The position numbers and the translations under genes are program-made. 37,801 nt of DNA from JBOGJG01 sp050747825 (GTDB lineage: Bacteria; Acidobacteriota; UBA6911; RPQK01; JBOGJG01): contig JBOGJG010000154.1 of NCBI GenBank assembly GCA_050747825.1, positions 1 to 37,801 of the forward strand, given 5' to 3'. Below are positions 24,228 to 31,823 of this stretch, piece after piece. Each line of letters begins with the position of its first letter. Position 1 is the stretch's first letter. Under the pieces are notes generated by a model. The model worked only from the letters and a program-made list of their open reading frames with translations, searched no databases and was not told the origin of the DNA.

Positions 24228-27200
24228 AGGCCCGAGGCCTGAGGCCCGAGGTCTCAGGCCTTATATCGAACTCCACGCCTGCAGCGCCTTCAGCTTCCTG
24301 GAAGGGTCCTCGCTTCCTGAGGACCTGGTGGAGGAAGCGGCGCGCCTGGAGTACCCCGCCCTGGCCCTTCTCGACCATAACGGTGTTTATGGAGCTCCGC
24401 GTTTTTATAAGGCTTGCCGGGAAGCGGGCATTCGCGCTCTGGTGGGCGCCGAAGCCAGCCTGAAGACAAGCCAGGGCCTGCCATTTACGCAATCTCCGCA
24501 GCTTCCTCTGCTGGTCGAAAACCGGACCGGTTATCAGAACCTTTGCCGCCTCATCACCCGTATGAAAATCGATTCCAAAAAAGGCGAGGGCACGGTAGAC
24601 CTCACCGAAATGGAAGAGTTCTCCTCCGGATTGGTGTGTCTGACGGGCGGAGACAGGGGACCTCTGCGAGCCGCTTTGAACCGAGACGGCGTTGAGCAGG
24701 CCTCCCAATTTCTGACCCACTTAAAAAATATCTTTGGACCCAAAGGTGTTTTTGTGGAGATTCAGCGGCATTTCGATCGAGAACAAGAGCAGGCTAATCA
24801 GGCGCTCATCGATCTGGCCCGCCGCCTGCGCCTTCCCCTGATCGCCACCAACGGAGTCCGCTACAGCCAGGCCTGCGGCCGCCCTCTGCTGGATGCGCTC
24901 ACCTGTATCCGTCATAAGACCACGTTGGAACAGGCCGGCCGGCTGCTCAGCCGCAACGCAGAATGCTACCTGAAATCGCCCCGGGAGATGACCCGGATCT
25001 TCGCCGATTTGCCCGAGGCGGCGGCCCATACGGTCGAGCTGGCGCAACGGCTTCAATTTACCTTACAGGATTTGGGATACCGCTTCCCCGAATACCCTCT
25101 GCCTGTCGGCGAGAACATGAGCAGTTACCTGCGCAAGCTAACCGAGCAGGGGGCGCGCCGGCGCTACCGCCCCTACCATTCAAGGGCCCGGCAGCAGATT
25201 GCCCGGGAGCTGGATCTGATCGAAAAACTGGAATTGCCCGGCTACTTTCTCATCGTCTGGGATATCGTTCGCTTTTGCCGCGAGCAGGACATCATGGTCC
25301 AGGGTAGAGGTTCGGCAGCCAATAGCGCCGTCTGCTACAGCCTGGGGATCACGGCGGTTGATCCAATCGGCATGGACTTACTTTTTGAGCGGTTTCTTTC
25401 CGAAAAACGGGGAGAGTGGCCGGATATCGACCTGGACCTCCCCAGCGGCAATCGGCGGGAGCGGGTCATTCAACATGTTTACGAGAAATACGGGCGCCGG
25501 GGGGCGGCCATGACGGCCAATGTCATTACCTATCGAGGACGCAGCGCCGCGCGGGAAATGGGTAAGGTCCTGGCATTCCAGACCCGGGCGCTGGACCGGC
25601 TTTCCAGCCTGCTGGGCGCCTGGCCCGATCCCTTCCATTATGACCAATCCTTTCGAGAAGCGGGCTTTGATCTCAACGAGCCTCGAGTCAGGCACTTCAT
25701 GAAATTATGGGATCAAATTCAGGATCTTCCCAGGCACCTGGGCCAGCATTCGGGCGGGCTGGTGATGAGCCAGGGAGCATTGGACTCAGTCGTCCCGCTG
25801 GAAAAAGCTGCCCTGCCCGGTCGAACGGTCGTTCAATGGGATAAGGACGACTGCGCCGATCTGGGAATCATCAAAGTCGATCTTCTGGGGCTGGGAATGA
25901 TGTCGGTCCTCCAGGACTCGATCCGGCTCATCCGGGATTTCAGAAGAGAAGAAGTCGATCTGGCCCATCTTCCCGCCGATGATCCTGCCGTCTATGAGAT
26001 GCTGCAGAAGGCCGATACGGTCGGAGTCTTCCAGGTGGAAAGCCGCGCCCAGATGGCCACGCTTCCCCGGCTCAAGCCCAAATGTTTTTACGACTTGGTA
26101 GTGGAGGTAGCCATTATCCGTCCGGGACCGATCGTCGGGCAGATGGTCCACCCCTACCTCAGGCGCCGTGCGGGACTGGAGCCGGTCAGCTATGCTCACC
26201 CTTCACTTGAACCCATCCTGAAGCGAACGCTGGGAGTACCGCTATTTCAGGAGCAGTTGCTGAAAATTGCCATGACGACCGCCGGATTCAGCGGGGCTGA
26301 GGCGGAAGAGCTGCGGCGGGCCTTGAGCTTCAAGCGGTCCGCGCAGCGCATGCAAAAAGTGGAAGTGAAATTGCGGCAAGGCATGGCCCAAAAGGGGATC
26401 AGCGGAGAAACCGCTGAGAGCATCATCCGCTCCATCAGCTCCTTTGCGCTTTACGGGTTTCCCGAATCCCACGCCGCCAGCTTCGCCCTGCTGGCCTATG
26501 CCAGCGCCTATCTCAAAGCCCATTACCCGGCTGCTTTCTACGCGGCCCTGCTCAATAATCAGCCAATGGGGTTTTATCATCCCTCCACCCTGGTCAAGGA
26601 CGCGCAGCACCGGGGCCAGCGCATCAGGCCCATTGACGTCATGAAATCAAACTGGCTGTGCTCGATCGAAAAGGATGGCTCCATACGTCTCGGACTGATG
26701 TTCGTCGCCGGGATGCGCGAGGAGGCCGGCAAGGTCATTGAGCGCGAGCGGAATAGGAGTATTTTTACTTCGTCGGAAGATCTAAAAGAGAGGGCCGGTT
26801 TGAGGAAGGCAGAGATGGCCACCCTGGCCGAAATCGGCGCCCTTAACAGCTTCGGCATGCGCAGGCGGGAAGCCCTCTGGCAAATTGAAAAACTCTGCCG
26901 CCCCGCCGGCCCACTCTTCGCAAATACGGAAACCTCACCCTTCAGGCCTCTTAAGGACATGACCCCCCAGGAGCGCTTGCTGGCCGATTACAGCGGCACC
27001 GGGCTAACACTGGGCCCGCACCCCATGGCTCTCCTGCGCCGAGAGCTGTCCCGCCAGGGAATCGTTCAGGCTTCAGCCCTGCCTGCCTTGCCCGATGGCC
27101 GGCATGTCCGGGTGGGCGGCGTCGTCATCGTGCGGCAACGCCCCACGACCGCCCGCGGATTTCTCTTCATCAGTCTGGAGGACGAAACAGGCATCGCCAA

Positions 27201-27375
27201 TATCGTTATTCGCCCTCCGCTGTTTGAGAGCAAAAGAGCCACTCTGGTCGGCCATCCCTTTTTAATTTTCGAGGGAGTGCTGCAAAATCAGAATAACGTC
27301 ACTTCAGTCCGGGCCGAAAAAGTCTGGCCGCTCCCGGCCTTCGACCTCACGGTTTCCTCCCATGATTTCAGTTGA
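24220..27375 (+). CDS. dnaE2: Error-prone DNA polymerase III alpha subunit DnaE2 (ImuC)
   Basis: DnaE2 is the translesion polymerase of the mutasome. The ATG at 24220, overlapping the imuB stop, gives 1051 residues, the normal size. An N-terminal PHP domain begins at ELHACSAFSFLEGSS; only one histidine remains where active PHP domains have HxH, so proofreading is unlikely. The polymerase core has GRGSAANSAVCYSLGIT and the catalytic aspartates in WPDIDLDLPSG (near residues 399-404). FQEQLLKIAM and the FPESHAASFALLAYASAYLK motif of DnaE2 are also present. A C-terminal OB fold follows (RVGGVVIVRQRPTTARGF, about 962-990). Five heptamer repeats occupy codons 4-15, just before the conserved domain. 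Confidence 0.95.
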   Translation: MIKGPRPEARGLRPYIELHACSAFSFLEGSSLPEDLVEEAARLEYPALALLDHNGVYGAPRFYKACREAGIRALVGAEASLKTSQGLPFTQSPQLPLLVENRTGYQNLCRLITRMKIDSKKGEGTVDLTEMEEFSSGLVCLTGGDRGPLRAALNRDGVEQASQFLTHLKNIFGPKGVFVEIQRHFDREQEQANQALIDLARRLRLPLIATNGVRYSQACGRPLLDALTCIRHKTTLEQAGRLLSRNAECYLKSPREMTRIFADLPEAAAHTVELAQRLQFTLQDLGYRFPEYPLPVGENMSSYLRKLTEQGARRRYRPYHSRARQQIARELDLIEKLELPGYFLIVWDIVRFCREQDIMVQGRGSAANSAVCYSLGITAVDPIGMDLLFERFLSEKRGEWPDIDLDLPSGNRRERVIQHVYEKYGRRGAAMTANVITYRGRSAAREMGKVLAFQTRALDRLSSLLGAWPDPFHYDQSFREAGFDLNEPRVRHFMKLWDQIQDLPRHLGQHSGGLVMSQGALDSVVPLEKAALPGRTVVQWDKDDCADLGIIKVDLLGLGMMSVLQDSIRLIRDFRREEVDLAHLPADDPAVYEMLQKADTVGVFQVESRAQMATLPRLKPKCFYDLVVEVAIIRPGPIVGQMVHPYLRRRAGLEPVSYAHPSLEPILKRTLGVPLFQEQLLKIAMTTAGFSGAEAEELRRALSFKRSAQRMQKVEVKLRQGMAQKGISGETAESIIRSISSFALYGFPESHAASFALLAYASAYLKAHYPAAFYAALLNNQPMGFYHPSTLVKDAQHRGQRIRPIDVMKSNWLCSIEKDGSIRLGLMFVAGMREEAGKVIERERNRSIFTSSEDLKERAGLRKAEMATLAEIGALNSFGMRRREALWQIEKLCRPAGPLFANTETSPFRPLKDMTPQERLLADYSGTGLTLGPHPMALLRRELSRQGIVQASALPALPDGRHVRVGGVVIVRQRPTTARGFLFISLEDETGIANIVIRPPLFESKRATLVGHPFLIFEGVLQNQNNVTSVRAEKVWPLPAFDLTVSSHDFS
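24229..24263 (+). repeat. Five tandem heptamers at the dnaE2 5' end
   Basis: Units are GGCCCGA, GGCCTGA, GGCCCGA, GGTCTCA and GGCCTTA, 35 bases, starting nine bases after the first base of the dnaE2 ATG. They are related to the run at 23904-23945. Because a unit is seven bases, gain or loss of one would shift the dnaE2 reading frame. Confidence 0.85.
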
Positions 27376-27415
27376 TAATTCGCACGCGGCCCCTTTTTCC
27401 CGATACCATAGATCC

Positions 27416-28078
27416 ATGCCCGTTTACATCGGGACCTCCGGCTGGCAATACAAACACTGGGCAGAGCTTTTTTATCCCAAGGAAGTGCCTTCCAAAGACG
27501 AACTGCTTTATTACGCCGACCGGTTCCGCATCAAACGCCTGAAAGATCCGGAAGAGCCGGCGGAACGATTCATGAGCCGCGCCCGCCTGCTGGGAAAGAA
27601 GCTGGGCCCGGTCCTGCTCCAGCTTCCCCCGCATTTCCAGCGCGATGACGAGAGGCTGAAAAACACGCTTCAGGTCTTTCCCCGAAACATCCGAATTACC
27701 ATCGAATTCCGGCACGACTCCTGGTTTGTCGACGAAGTCCGCAAATTGCTTGAGAAATTCCAGGTCTCGCTCTGCCTGGCGGACCGTGGTTCTCAACTGA
27801 TGACCCCCTCCTGGCGGACGGCTGACTGGGCGTACATCCGCTTCCACGGCGGGACGGGCTCGCCGCCGGGCTGCTACGGGCGCTCGGCTCTGTCCTCACG
27901 CGCCGAGCTGCTGGCTAAACAGTGGGGCAAGAGCGCCGACCTCTACGTCTACTTCAACAACGACATGCACGGCTGCGCCCTCCGCGACGCCCGCCAGTTT
28001 GCCTCAATCACCGAAAACCTGGGACTGAAGCCCACGCGCGCGTCGCCGAATCCGAAGAAGTGGCCGTGGGTTAATTGA
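27416..28078 (+). CDS. DUF72 family protein with internal deletion
   Basis: With the ATG at 27416 the protein has 220 residues; the longer frame from 27362 lies inside the end of dnaE2. It begins like a full DUF72 (YecE-like, TIM-barrel) protein with VYIGTSGWQYKHW and LLYYADRF. It then jumps straight to IKRLKDPEEPAERF, omitting about 40 residues that in the family contain the conserved VE-N-FY motif. The rest is well preserved: LGPVLLQLPPHF, EFRHDSWF, LCLADRG, WAYIRFHG and YVYFNNDMHGCALRDA. The deletion keeps the frame, so a protein can still be made, but loss of a barrel strand and helix probably inactivates it. The molecular function of DUF72 is unknown. It lies 40 bases after dnaE2. Confidence 0.8.
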   Translation: MPVYIGTSGWQYKHWAELFYPKEVPSKDELLYYADRFRIKRLKDPEEPAERFMSRARLLGKKLGPVLLQLPPHFQRDDERLKNTLQVFPRNIRITIEFRHDSWFVDEVRKLLEKFQVSLCLADRGSQLMTPSWRTADWAYIRFHGGTGSPPGCYGRSALSSRAELLAKQWGKSADLYVYFNNDMHGCALRDARQFASITENLGLKPTRASPNPKKWPWVN

Positions 28079-29744
28079 GCGAACCGCTGATGTCAAAGAC
28101 GACAATATCCGAATCCTCGAACAGCGGCTCCCCGTAAAGCTTGCGGTAGTGGGATATCCAGGGGGAGACATCCAGGGCGGGGCGGGGAGCATCGTTCGGA
28201 ATCTCGTCTTTGAGATTCTTGTGGAAGATGACAAAGCGGGCGCCTGATTGCGCCAGCCTGGCGGTGTCGGCCACATGCACGAAGTTTCTAAAGTTCATTC
28301 CTTCAATGTGGACGGGAAGCTCTCCGGGGCGGCTCCAGCGGGAGGGGTCCTCCACGAAGCCGATCATCATCCGCTGGCCGTGCACGTGCTGCAAGTAAGG
28401 ATAGTGAATGTTGTGCCACTCAAAGTACCAGGGCGCTTCCACCAGAGTCAGGCTGTTGCGGGGGAATCTCCCCAGCTCATGGTAGAACTCTGACACTTTG
28501 TCCGGCTTCAGTATATGGCTGTAGGAGTAGTCCTTGTTGGAAAAGTCATAGTAGTACTGGAAGAGGGCGTGGTTGGTCCAGTTGTTGGGGCTGTAGTAGG
28601 TTTGGGCGAGCGGCCCAAAAAAGAGAAGGCAGACAGCCAGAACCATCGTGATGAGCCCCTGTGGATAGAGACCAATCCGCTCGCGCAGCCAATGTTCACC
28701 GTGACCTAGAGTCCCTGCCAGCAAGAGCATCAGAAATGGTAAAGCGGGCAGCAAATAACGGGCAAAGACGATCGGAAAAAAAATAAGCGCCGGTCCGCTG
28801 AGGACAAGAGCCGCGAAGTGAACCCCCACCAGAACGGCCAGGTAGAGAAAAAAGCGTGACTGCTGCTTCGCCAGTAAAACCCCGCCCGCCAGAGTGCCTG
28901 TGCCTAACAGAAAGATCAGCCATAATTCGCGGCTCCCGCCCAGCAGATGGGCCGCCGGAATGAAGGCTTGGGGGCTGATGATATTTTCAGCCGCCTTTCC
29001 GGCGATCGAGCGGAAATCGAATATCAAAGGAATACCCAAAAGCAGTCCCAAGCCTGCACCCAGCATCAATCCCAATTGAAGGACTTCTTTCAGGTCGCGG
29101 GAGGAGTGGCGCTTCAGCCATCCGGTTTCAATCAGCGCGAACAGCAAGGGGGCGACAGAGATGAAAATAGCCGAAAGATGAAAGTAGGGAGCCAGCAGGG
29201 CGCAGGCCAGATAAACGAACCTCCACTTGCGATCCCCTCCCGCCCACCATCGGTAGAATGCCAGGGCCCCGACGAAAACGAAAAAGAGCATGATGGCGTA
29301 CGGGCGGGCGTAGCGGCTGTAGTAAATATGCATAGGAGAAACGGCCAGAAGCCAGGCCAGAGCGTTGGCGGCGGAGCGGCCGACCTGCTGCCGGACCATG
29401 AGCGGAAAAACGAGCAGCGAGACGAGGCCGAAAAGCAAGACCGGCGCCCGCATGATCATCTCCGAGAGGCCGTAAAGGTCGAATCCCAACTCGTAAAGAA
29501 GCGCCATCGGAATCGAGTAGTCGGCCCCACCAAAGTGCGAAGCGATGGACAGGTATCCGCGAGTCAGCACTGCGTGCAGAGCATGCCACTCGTCATCCGC
29601 AATGATCTGCAGCTCAATCTGGTAAAGCCTCAGTGCCGCCCCCGTGATGACTGCCAAGGGGAGGGCCAGACCGTTAAAATTTAATTTTTGGGGCCAAAAA
29701 TTAAATTTTAACGATCTGGCCCCACGGTTGAACTTCACCGGCAT
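28071..29744 (-). CDS. Glycosyltransferase family 39-like membrane protein
   Basis: This 557-residue protein has about ten to twelve membrane spans and the GT39/ArnT-type acidic motif in the first external loop, IADDEWHA (D50, D51). Such enzymes transfer sugars from polyprenyl-phosphate carriers to proteins, lipids or polysaccharides on the periplasmic face. The C-terminal 150 residues are soluble and aromatic-rich (SHILKPDKVSEFYHELGRF). The first 25 residues are encoded by one arm and part of the other of a 29-base inverted repeat. The true start may therefore be a downstream TTG before AVITGAALRLYQ, or the repeat is an insertion. A TATAAT box lies 9-14 bases upstream of the ATG. The end overlaps the DUF72 gene by 8 bases on the opposite strand. 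Confidence 0.8.
   Translation of the reverse strand: MPVKFNRGARSLKFNFWPQKLNFNGLALPLAVITGAALRLYQIELQIIADDEWHALHAVLTRGYLSIASHFGGADYSIPMALLYELGFDLYGLSEMIMRAPVLLFGLVSLLVFPLMVRQQVGRSAANALAWLLAVSPMHIYYSRYARPYAIMLFFVFVGALAFYRWWAGGDRKWRFVYLACALLAPYFHLSAIFISVAPLLFALIETGWLKRHSSRDLKEVLQLGLMLGAGLGLLLGIPLIFDFRSIAGKAAENIISPQAFIPAAHLLGGSRELWLIFLLGTGTLAGGVLLAKQQSRFFLYLAVLVGVHFAALVLSGPALIFFPIVFARYLLPALPFLMLLLAGTLGHGEHWLRERIGLYPQGLITMVLAVCLLFFGPLAQTYYSPNNWTNHALFQYYYDFSNKDYSYSHILKPDKVSEFYHELGRFPRNSLTLVEAPWYFEWHNIHYPYLQHVHGQRMMIGFVEDPSRWSRPGELPVHIEGMNFRNFVHVADTARLAQSGARFVIFHKNLKDEIPNDAPRPALDVSPWISHYRKLYGEPLFEDSDIVVFDISGSLN
29663..29722. repeat. 29-base inverted repeat at the glycosyltransferase start
   Basis: Arms 29663-29691 and 29694-29722 match in 28 of 29 positions around a two-base loop; the AT-rich core is TTAAAATTTAATTTTTGG. 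It lies 22-82 bases inside the annotated 5' end of the glycosyltransferase gene. In RNA it would make a very stable hairpin next to the start codon. Confidence 0.9.
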
Positions 29745-29752
29745 TTCGGTGG

Positions 29753-29758
29753 ATTATA
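29753..29758 (-). promoter_or_regulatory. Candidate -10 box for the glycosyltransferase gene
   Basis: TATAAT reads on the minus strand eight bases before the ATG at 29744, so a transcript from it would start almost at the ATG. A weak -35 (CTGAAA) lies about 17 bases upstream, within the divergent DUF420 gene. If the promoter is real, either the message is leaderless or the coding start is further downstream. Confidence 0.35.
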
Positions 29759-29765
29759 CCGGGGG

Positions 29766-30182
29766 ATGCTTACAGTTTCAGATCTGCCTGCGGTCAATGC
29801 TCTTTTGAATTCAACCAGTGCGCTGCTGCTGGTGGTGGGGTACTTTTTTATCCGGCGCAGGAAGATTGAGTTTCACAGAGCCTCCATGTTTGCGGCCCTG
29901 GTGACTTCGACGCTCTTTCTGACCTCTTACCTGATTTACCATTACCACATCGGTTCGAGGCCCTTTACGGGCCAGGGATGGATTCGACCCGTCTATTTCA
30001 CGATCCTGATTTCGCACACCTTCCTGGCGGTAGGTGTTCTGCCGCTGGTGCTGATCACCGTCTTTAGAGCCCTCAAAGGCAGCTTCAGCCGGCACGCGCG
30101 CCTGGCCCGCTGGACCCTGCCCATATGGCTCTATGTGTCAGTCACCGGCGTGATTGTTTACGTGATGTTGTACAAACTTTAA
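29766..30182 (+). CDS. DUF420 family membrane protein
   Basis: This 138-residue protein has four membrane spans and the DUF420 pattern: DLPAVNALLNSTSALLL near the start, YFFIRRRKIEFHRASM, LIYHYHIGSRPF, LISHTFLAVGVLPLV and TLPIWLYVSVTGVIVYVMLY. Several conserved histidines (HR, YHYH, SHTFL) could bind haem. A related Gram-positive protein, CtaM, is needed for cytochrome oxidase maturation; that role is only a possibility here because no oxidase genes lie near. It is transcribed divergently from the glycosyltransferase gene with 21 bases between them. Confidence 0.88.
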   Translation: MLTVSDLPAVNALLNSTSALLLVVGYFFIRRRKIEFHRASMFAALVTSTLFLTSYLIYHYHIGSRPFTGQGWIRPVYFTILISHTFLAVGVLPLVLITVFRALKGSFSRHARLARWTLPIWLYVSVTGVIVYVMLYKL

Positions 30183-30271
30183 TGTTTATTTCAGGCGCGG
30201 TGGCGTACTGAATGTGCGACGCACAAGCTGAGCGACCGAGAACGCAGAGATTGGCCATCCTGAGCCACCCC

Positions 30272-30508
30272 CTAAGCTACTTCAACAGCCTCAATATCCA
30301 GCTTCTTCAGCTCTCGCTCAGAGATTTTTAGACGGCGGGACGTCGTTTTGTAGTAGTGGGGGTGCGTGGCTTTCACCGCATTGTAGACCGCGTCCCAGCA
30401 CTTGCTGCAATGGTCCAAATGGAAGAGGAAACCCAACTTGTCTTCTATTTCTAACCGGTCCGACAGGAAGTGGCTCAGAGTTCGTCGATTGCAAGTAATA
30501 ACGTTCAT
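30272..30508 (-). CDS. Small zinc-finger (anti-sigma-like) protein
   Basis: With the ATG at 30508, preceded by GAGGAG about ten bases upstream, the protein has 78 residues; an in-frame start at 30538 would add ten. Residues 30-37 read HLDHCSKC, an H-x3-C-x2-C pattern typical of ZAS anti-sigma factor zinc fingers, preceded by the expected helix (LSHFLSDRLEIEDKLGFLF). There is no membrane span, and no sigma factor gene is adjacent, so the partner is unknown. The tail is rich in lysine and acidic residues (SERELKKLDIEAVEV). It is divergent from the MFS gene. Confidence 0.7.
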   Translation of the reverse strand: MNVITCNRRTLSHFLSDRLEIEDKLGFLFHLDHCSKCWDAVYNAVKATHPHYYKTTSRRLKISERELKKLDIEAVEVA

Positions 30509-30545
30509 TGATATGACTCTCCTCAAATCTATTGTCAAATGTTCT

Positions 30546-30565
30546 CTCCTCTAAGACAAGAGGAG
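30546..30565. repeat. 7-base inverted repeat in the zinc-finger/MFS divergent region
   Basis: CTCCTCT at 30546-30552 pairs with AGAGGAG at 30559-30565 around a six-base loop. It lies between two divergent genes (starts at 30508 and 30636), where an operator would be expected. It is short enough to be chance. Confidence 0.35.
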
Positions 30566-30635
30566 CCGGGCAAAAGTTTCAAGTTTTTAGCCGCGGAAAG
30601 ACTCAAGCATACTCTTATGCCACAATAGCCACTTT

Positions 30636-31823
30636 ATGAGATTTAACCGATCGGTCATGACCCTCGCGGGCGCTCACTTCCTGGTAGACAACTACTCCAG
30701 CATGCTGGGAGCTTTTCTCCCGTTTCTGCACCAGAAGCTCAATCTCTCCCTGTCGCAGGCAGGCATTCTGGCAGGCATGCTGATCTTCTCCAGCTCACTC
30801 ATGCAGCCGCTCTACGGATATCTGGCCGACCGGATCCAGCACAGAGGATTTGCGGCGTTGGGCCCAGGCTTGGCCGGGCTTTTCATCAGCATGCTCGGCC
30901 TGGCGCCCGATTTTTTCACGCTCATGCTTCTGGTCGTGCTGGGCGGAGTAGGAATTGCTTCCTTCCACCCACAAGCGGCGGCTGTGACTTCGGAACAGGC
31001 GGGCGATCACCATGGCTATCAGATGTCGATTTTCATCACCGGTGGGATGATCGGCTATGCCCTCGGACCGATTTACATCACGACCATCATCAGTTTGGCC
31101 GGACTTGGGTACAGCTACTGGGCTGCTCTGCCGGGGCTGCTCATGAGCGCTTACATGCTTGTTTACGGTCCTTCGCCCCGCAGGACGGAGGTGAATTCAG
31201 ATCATCCCCGCTTTCGTCAGCAGGTCACGACCAAGCTGAGGCCTTTGATTCTTCTCTATTTTCTGGTCGTGATCCGGTCTATCCTCCAGATGGTGTTTGT
31301 GGCCTTTTTGCCGCTTTACTTCACGATGCAGGGATATACGGAGATGCAGGCCAGCCGGAATTTGACGCTCTTTCTGCTATCGGGTGGAACGGCCGGCTTT
31401 TTGGGGGGACTCCTGGCTGACCGCTTCGGTGGCAGGACTGTGATTGCCTGGTCCATGCTGGCGTCCTTTCCGCTGCTGATGGGCTTTTTGCTTACAGATG
31501 GGCTTGTGGCGATCCTGCTGGCCGTGGCCGGAGGGGGAGCGCTCCTGTTTACCACCCCGGTAAATATAGTGATGGCTCAAAAGCTGGTCCCGCAGGCGGC
31601 CGGCACGATTTCGGCTCTCATGATGGGCTTTGCCTGGGGAGTAGGCGGCGGCTTTGTCCCAATGGTGGGATTCTTGAGTGATAGCTTCGGCCTTGAAACC
31701 ACACTCATCGGACTGGTATTTCTGACCGTCCCCGGTTTCTTCGTTGCGCTGGCGCTTCCCGCGCTCCGCAAACCGGACGACTTTACCCAACTGGTGGGCG
31801 TGCCTCTCGAGCCCAGACTATGA
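30636..31823 (+). CDS. MFS transporter, fosmidomycin-resistance (Fsr) type
   Basis: This 395-residue transporter has about twelve membrane spans. The start (GAHFLVDNYSSMLGAFLPFL) and the FHPQAAAVTSEQAG segment are characteristic of Fsr-like major facilitator proteins. The motif-A equivalent is YGYLADRIQHRG, and the second half repeats it as GGLLADRFGGR. The family exports small toxic compounds; the actual substrate cannot be read from the sequence. A clear ribosome-binding site is lacking at the ATG at 30636, and M8 is an alternative start. The last 4 bases overlap the next gene (ATGA), so the two are coupled. Confidence 0.87.
   Translation: MRFNRSVMTLAGAHFLVDNYSSMLGAFLPFLHQKLNLSLSQAGILAGMLIFSSSLMQPLYGYLADRIQHRGFAALGPGLAGLFISMLGLAPDFFTLMLLVVLGGVGIASFHPQAAAVTSEQAGDHHGYQMSIFITGGMIGYALGPIYITTIISLAGLGYSYWAALPGLLMSAYMLVYGPSPRRTEVNSDHPRFRQQVTTKLRPLILLYFLVVIRSILQMVFVAFLPLYFTMQGYTEMQASRNLTLFLLSGGTAGFLGGLLADRFGGRTVIAWSMLASFPLLMGFLLTDGLVAILLAVAGGGALLFTTPVNIVMAQKLVPQAAGTISALMMGFAWGVGGGFVPMVGFLSDSFGLETTLIGLVFLTVPGFFVALALPALRKPDDFTQLVGVPLEPRL

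Noticed and set aside
23904..24263. Heptamer repeats as a CRISPR array
   Set aside because: The units are contiguous, seven bases long and without spacers, and lie inside coding sequence.
23683..24720. 345-codon minus-strand frame opposite imuB/dnaE2
   Set aside because: It spans two real genes and the heptamer repeats, with low-complexity composition; a shadow frame.
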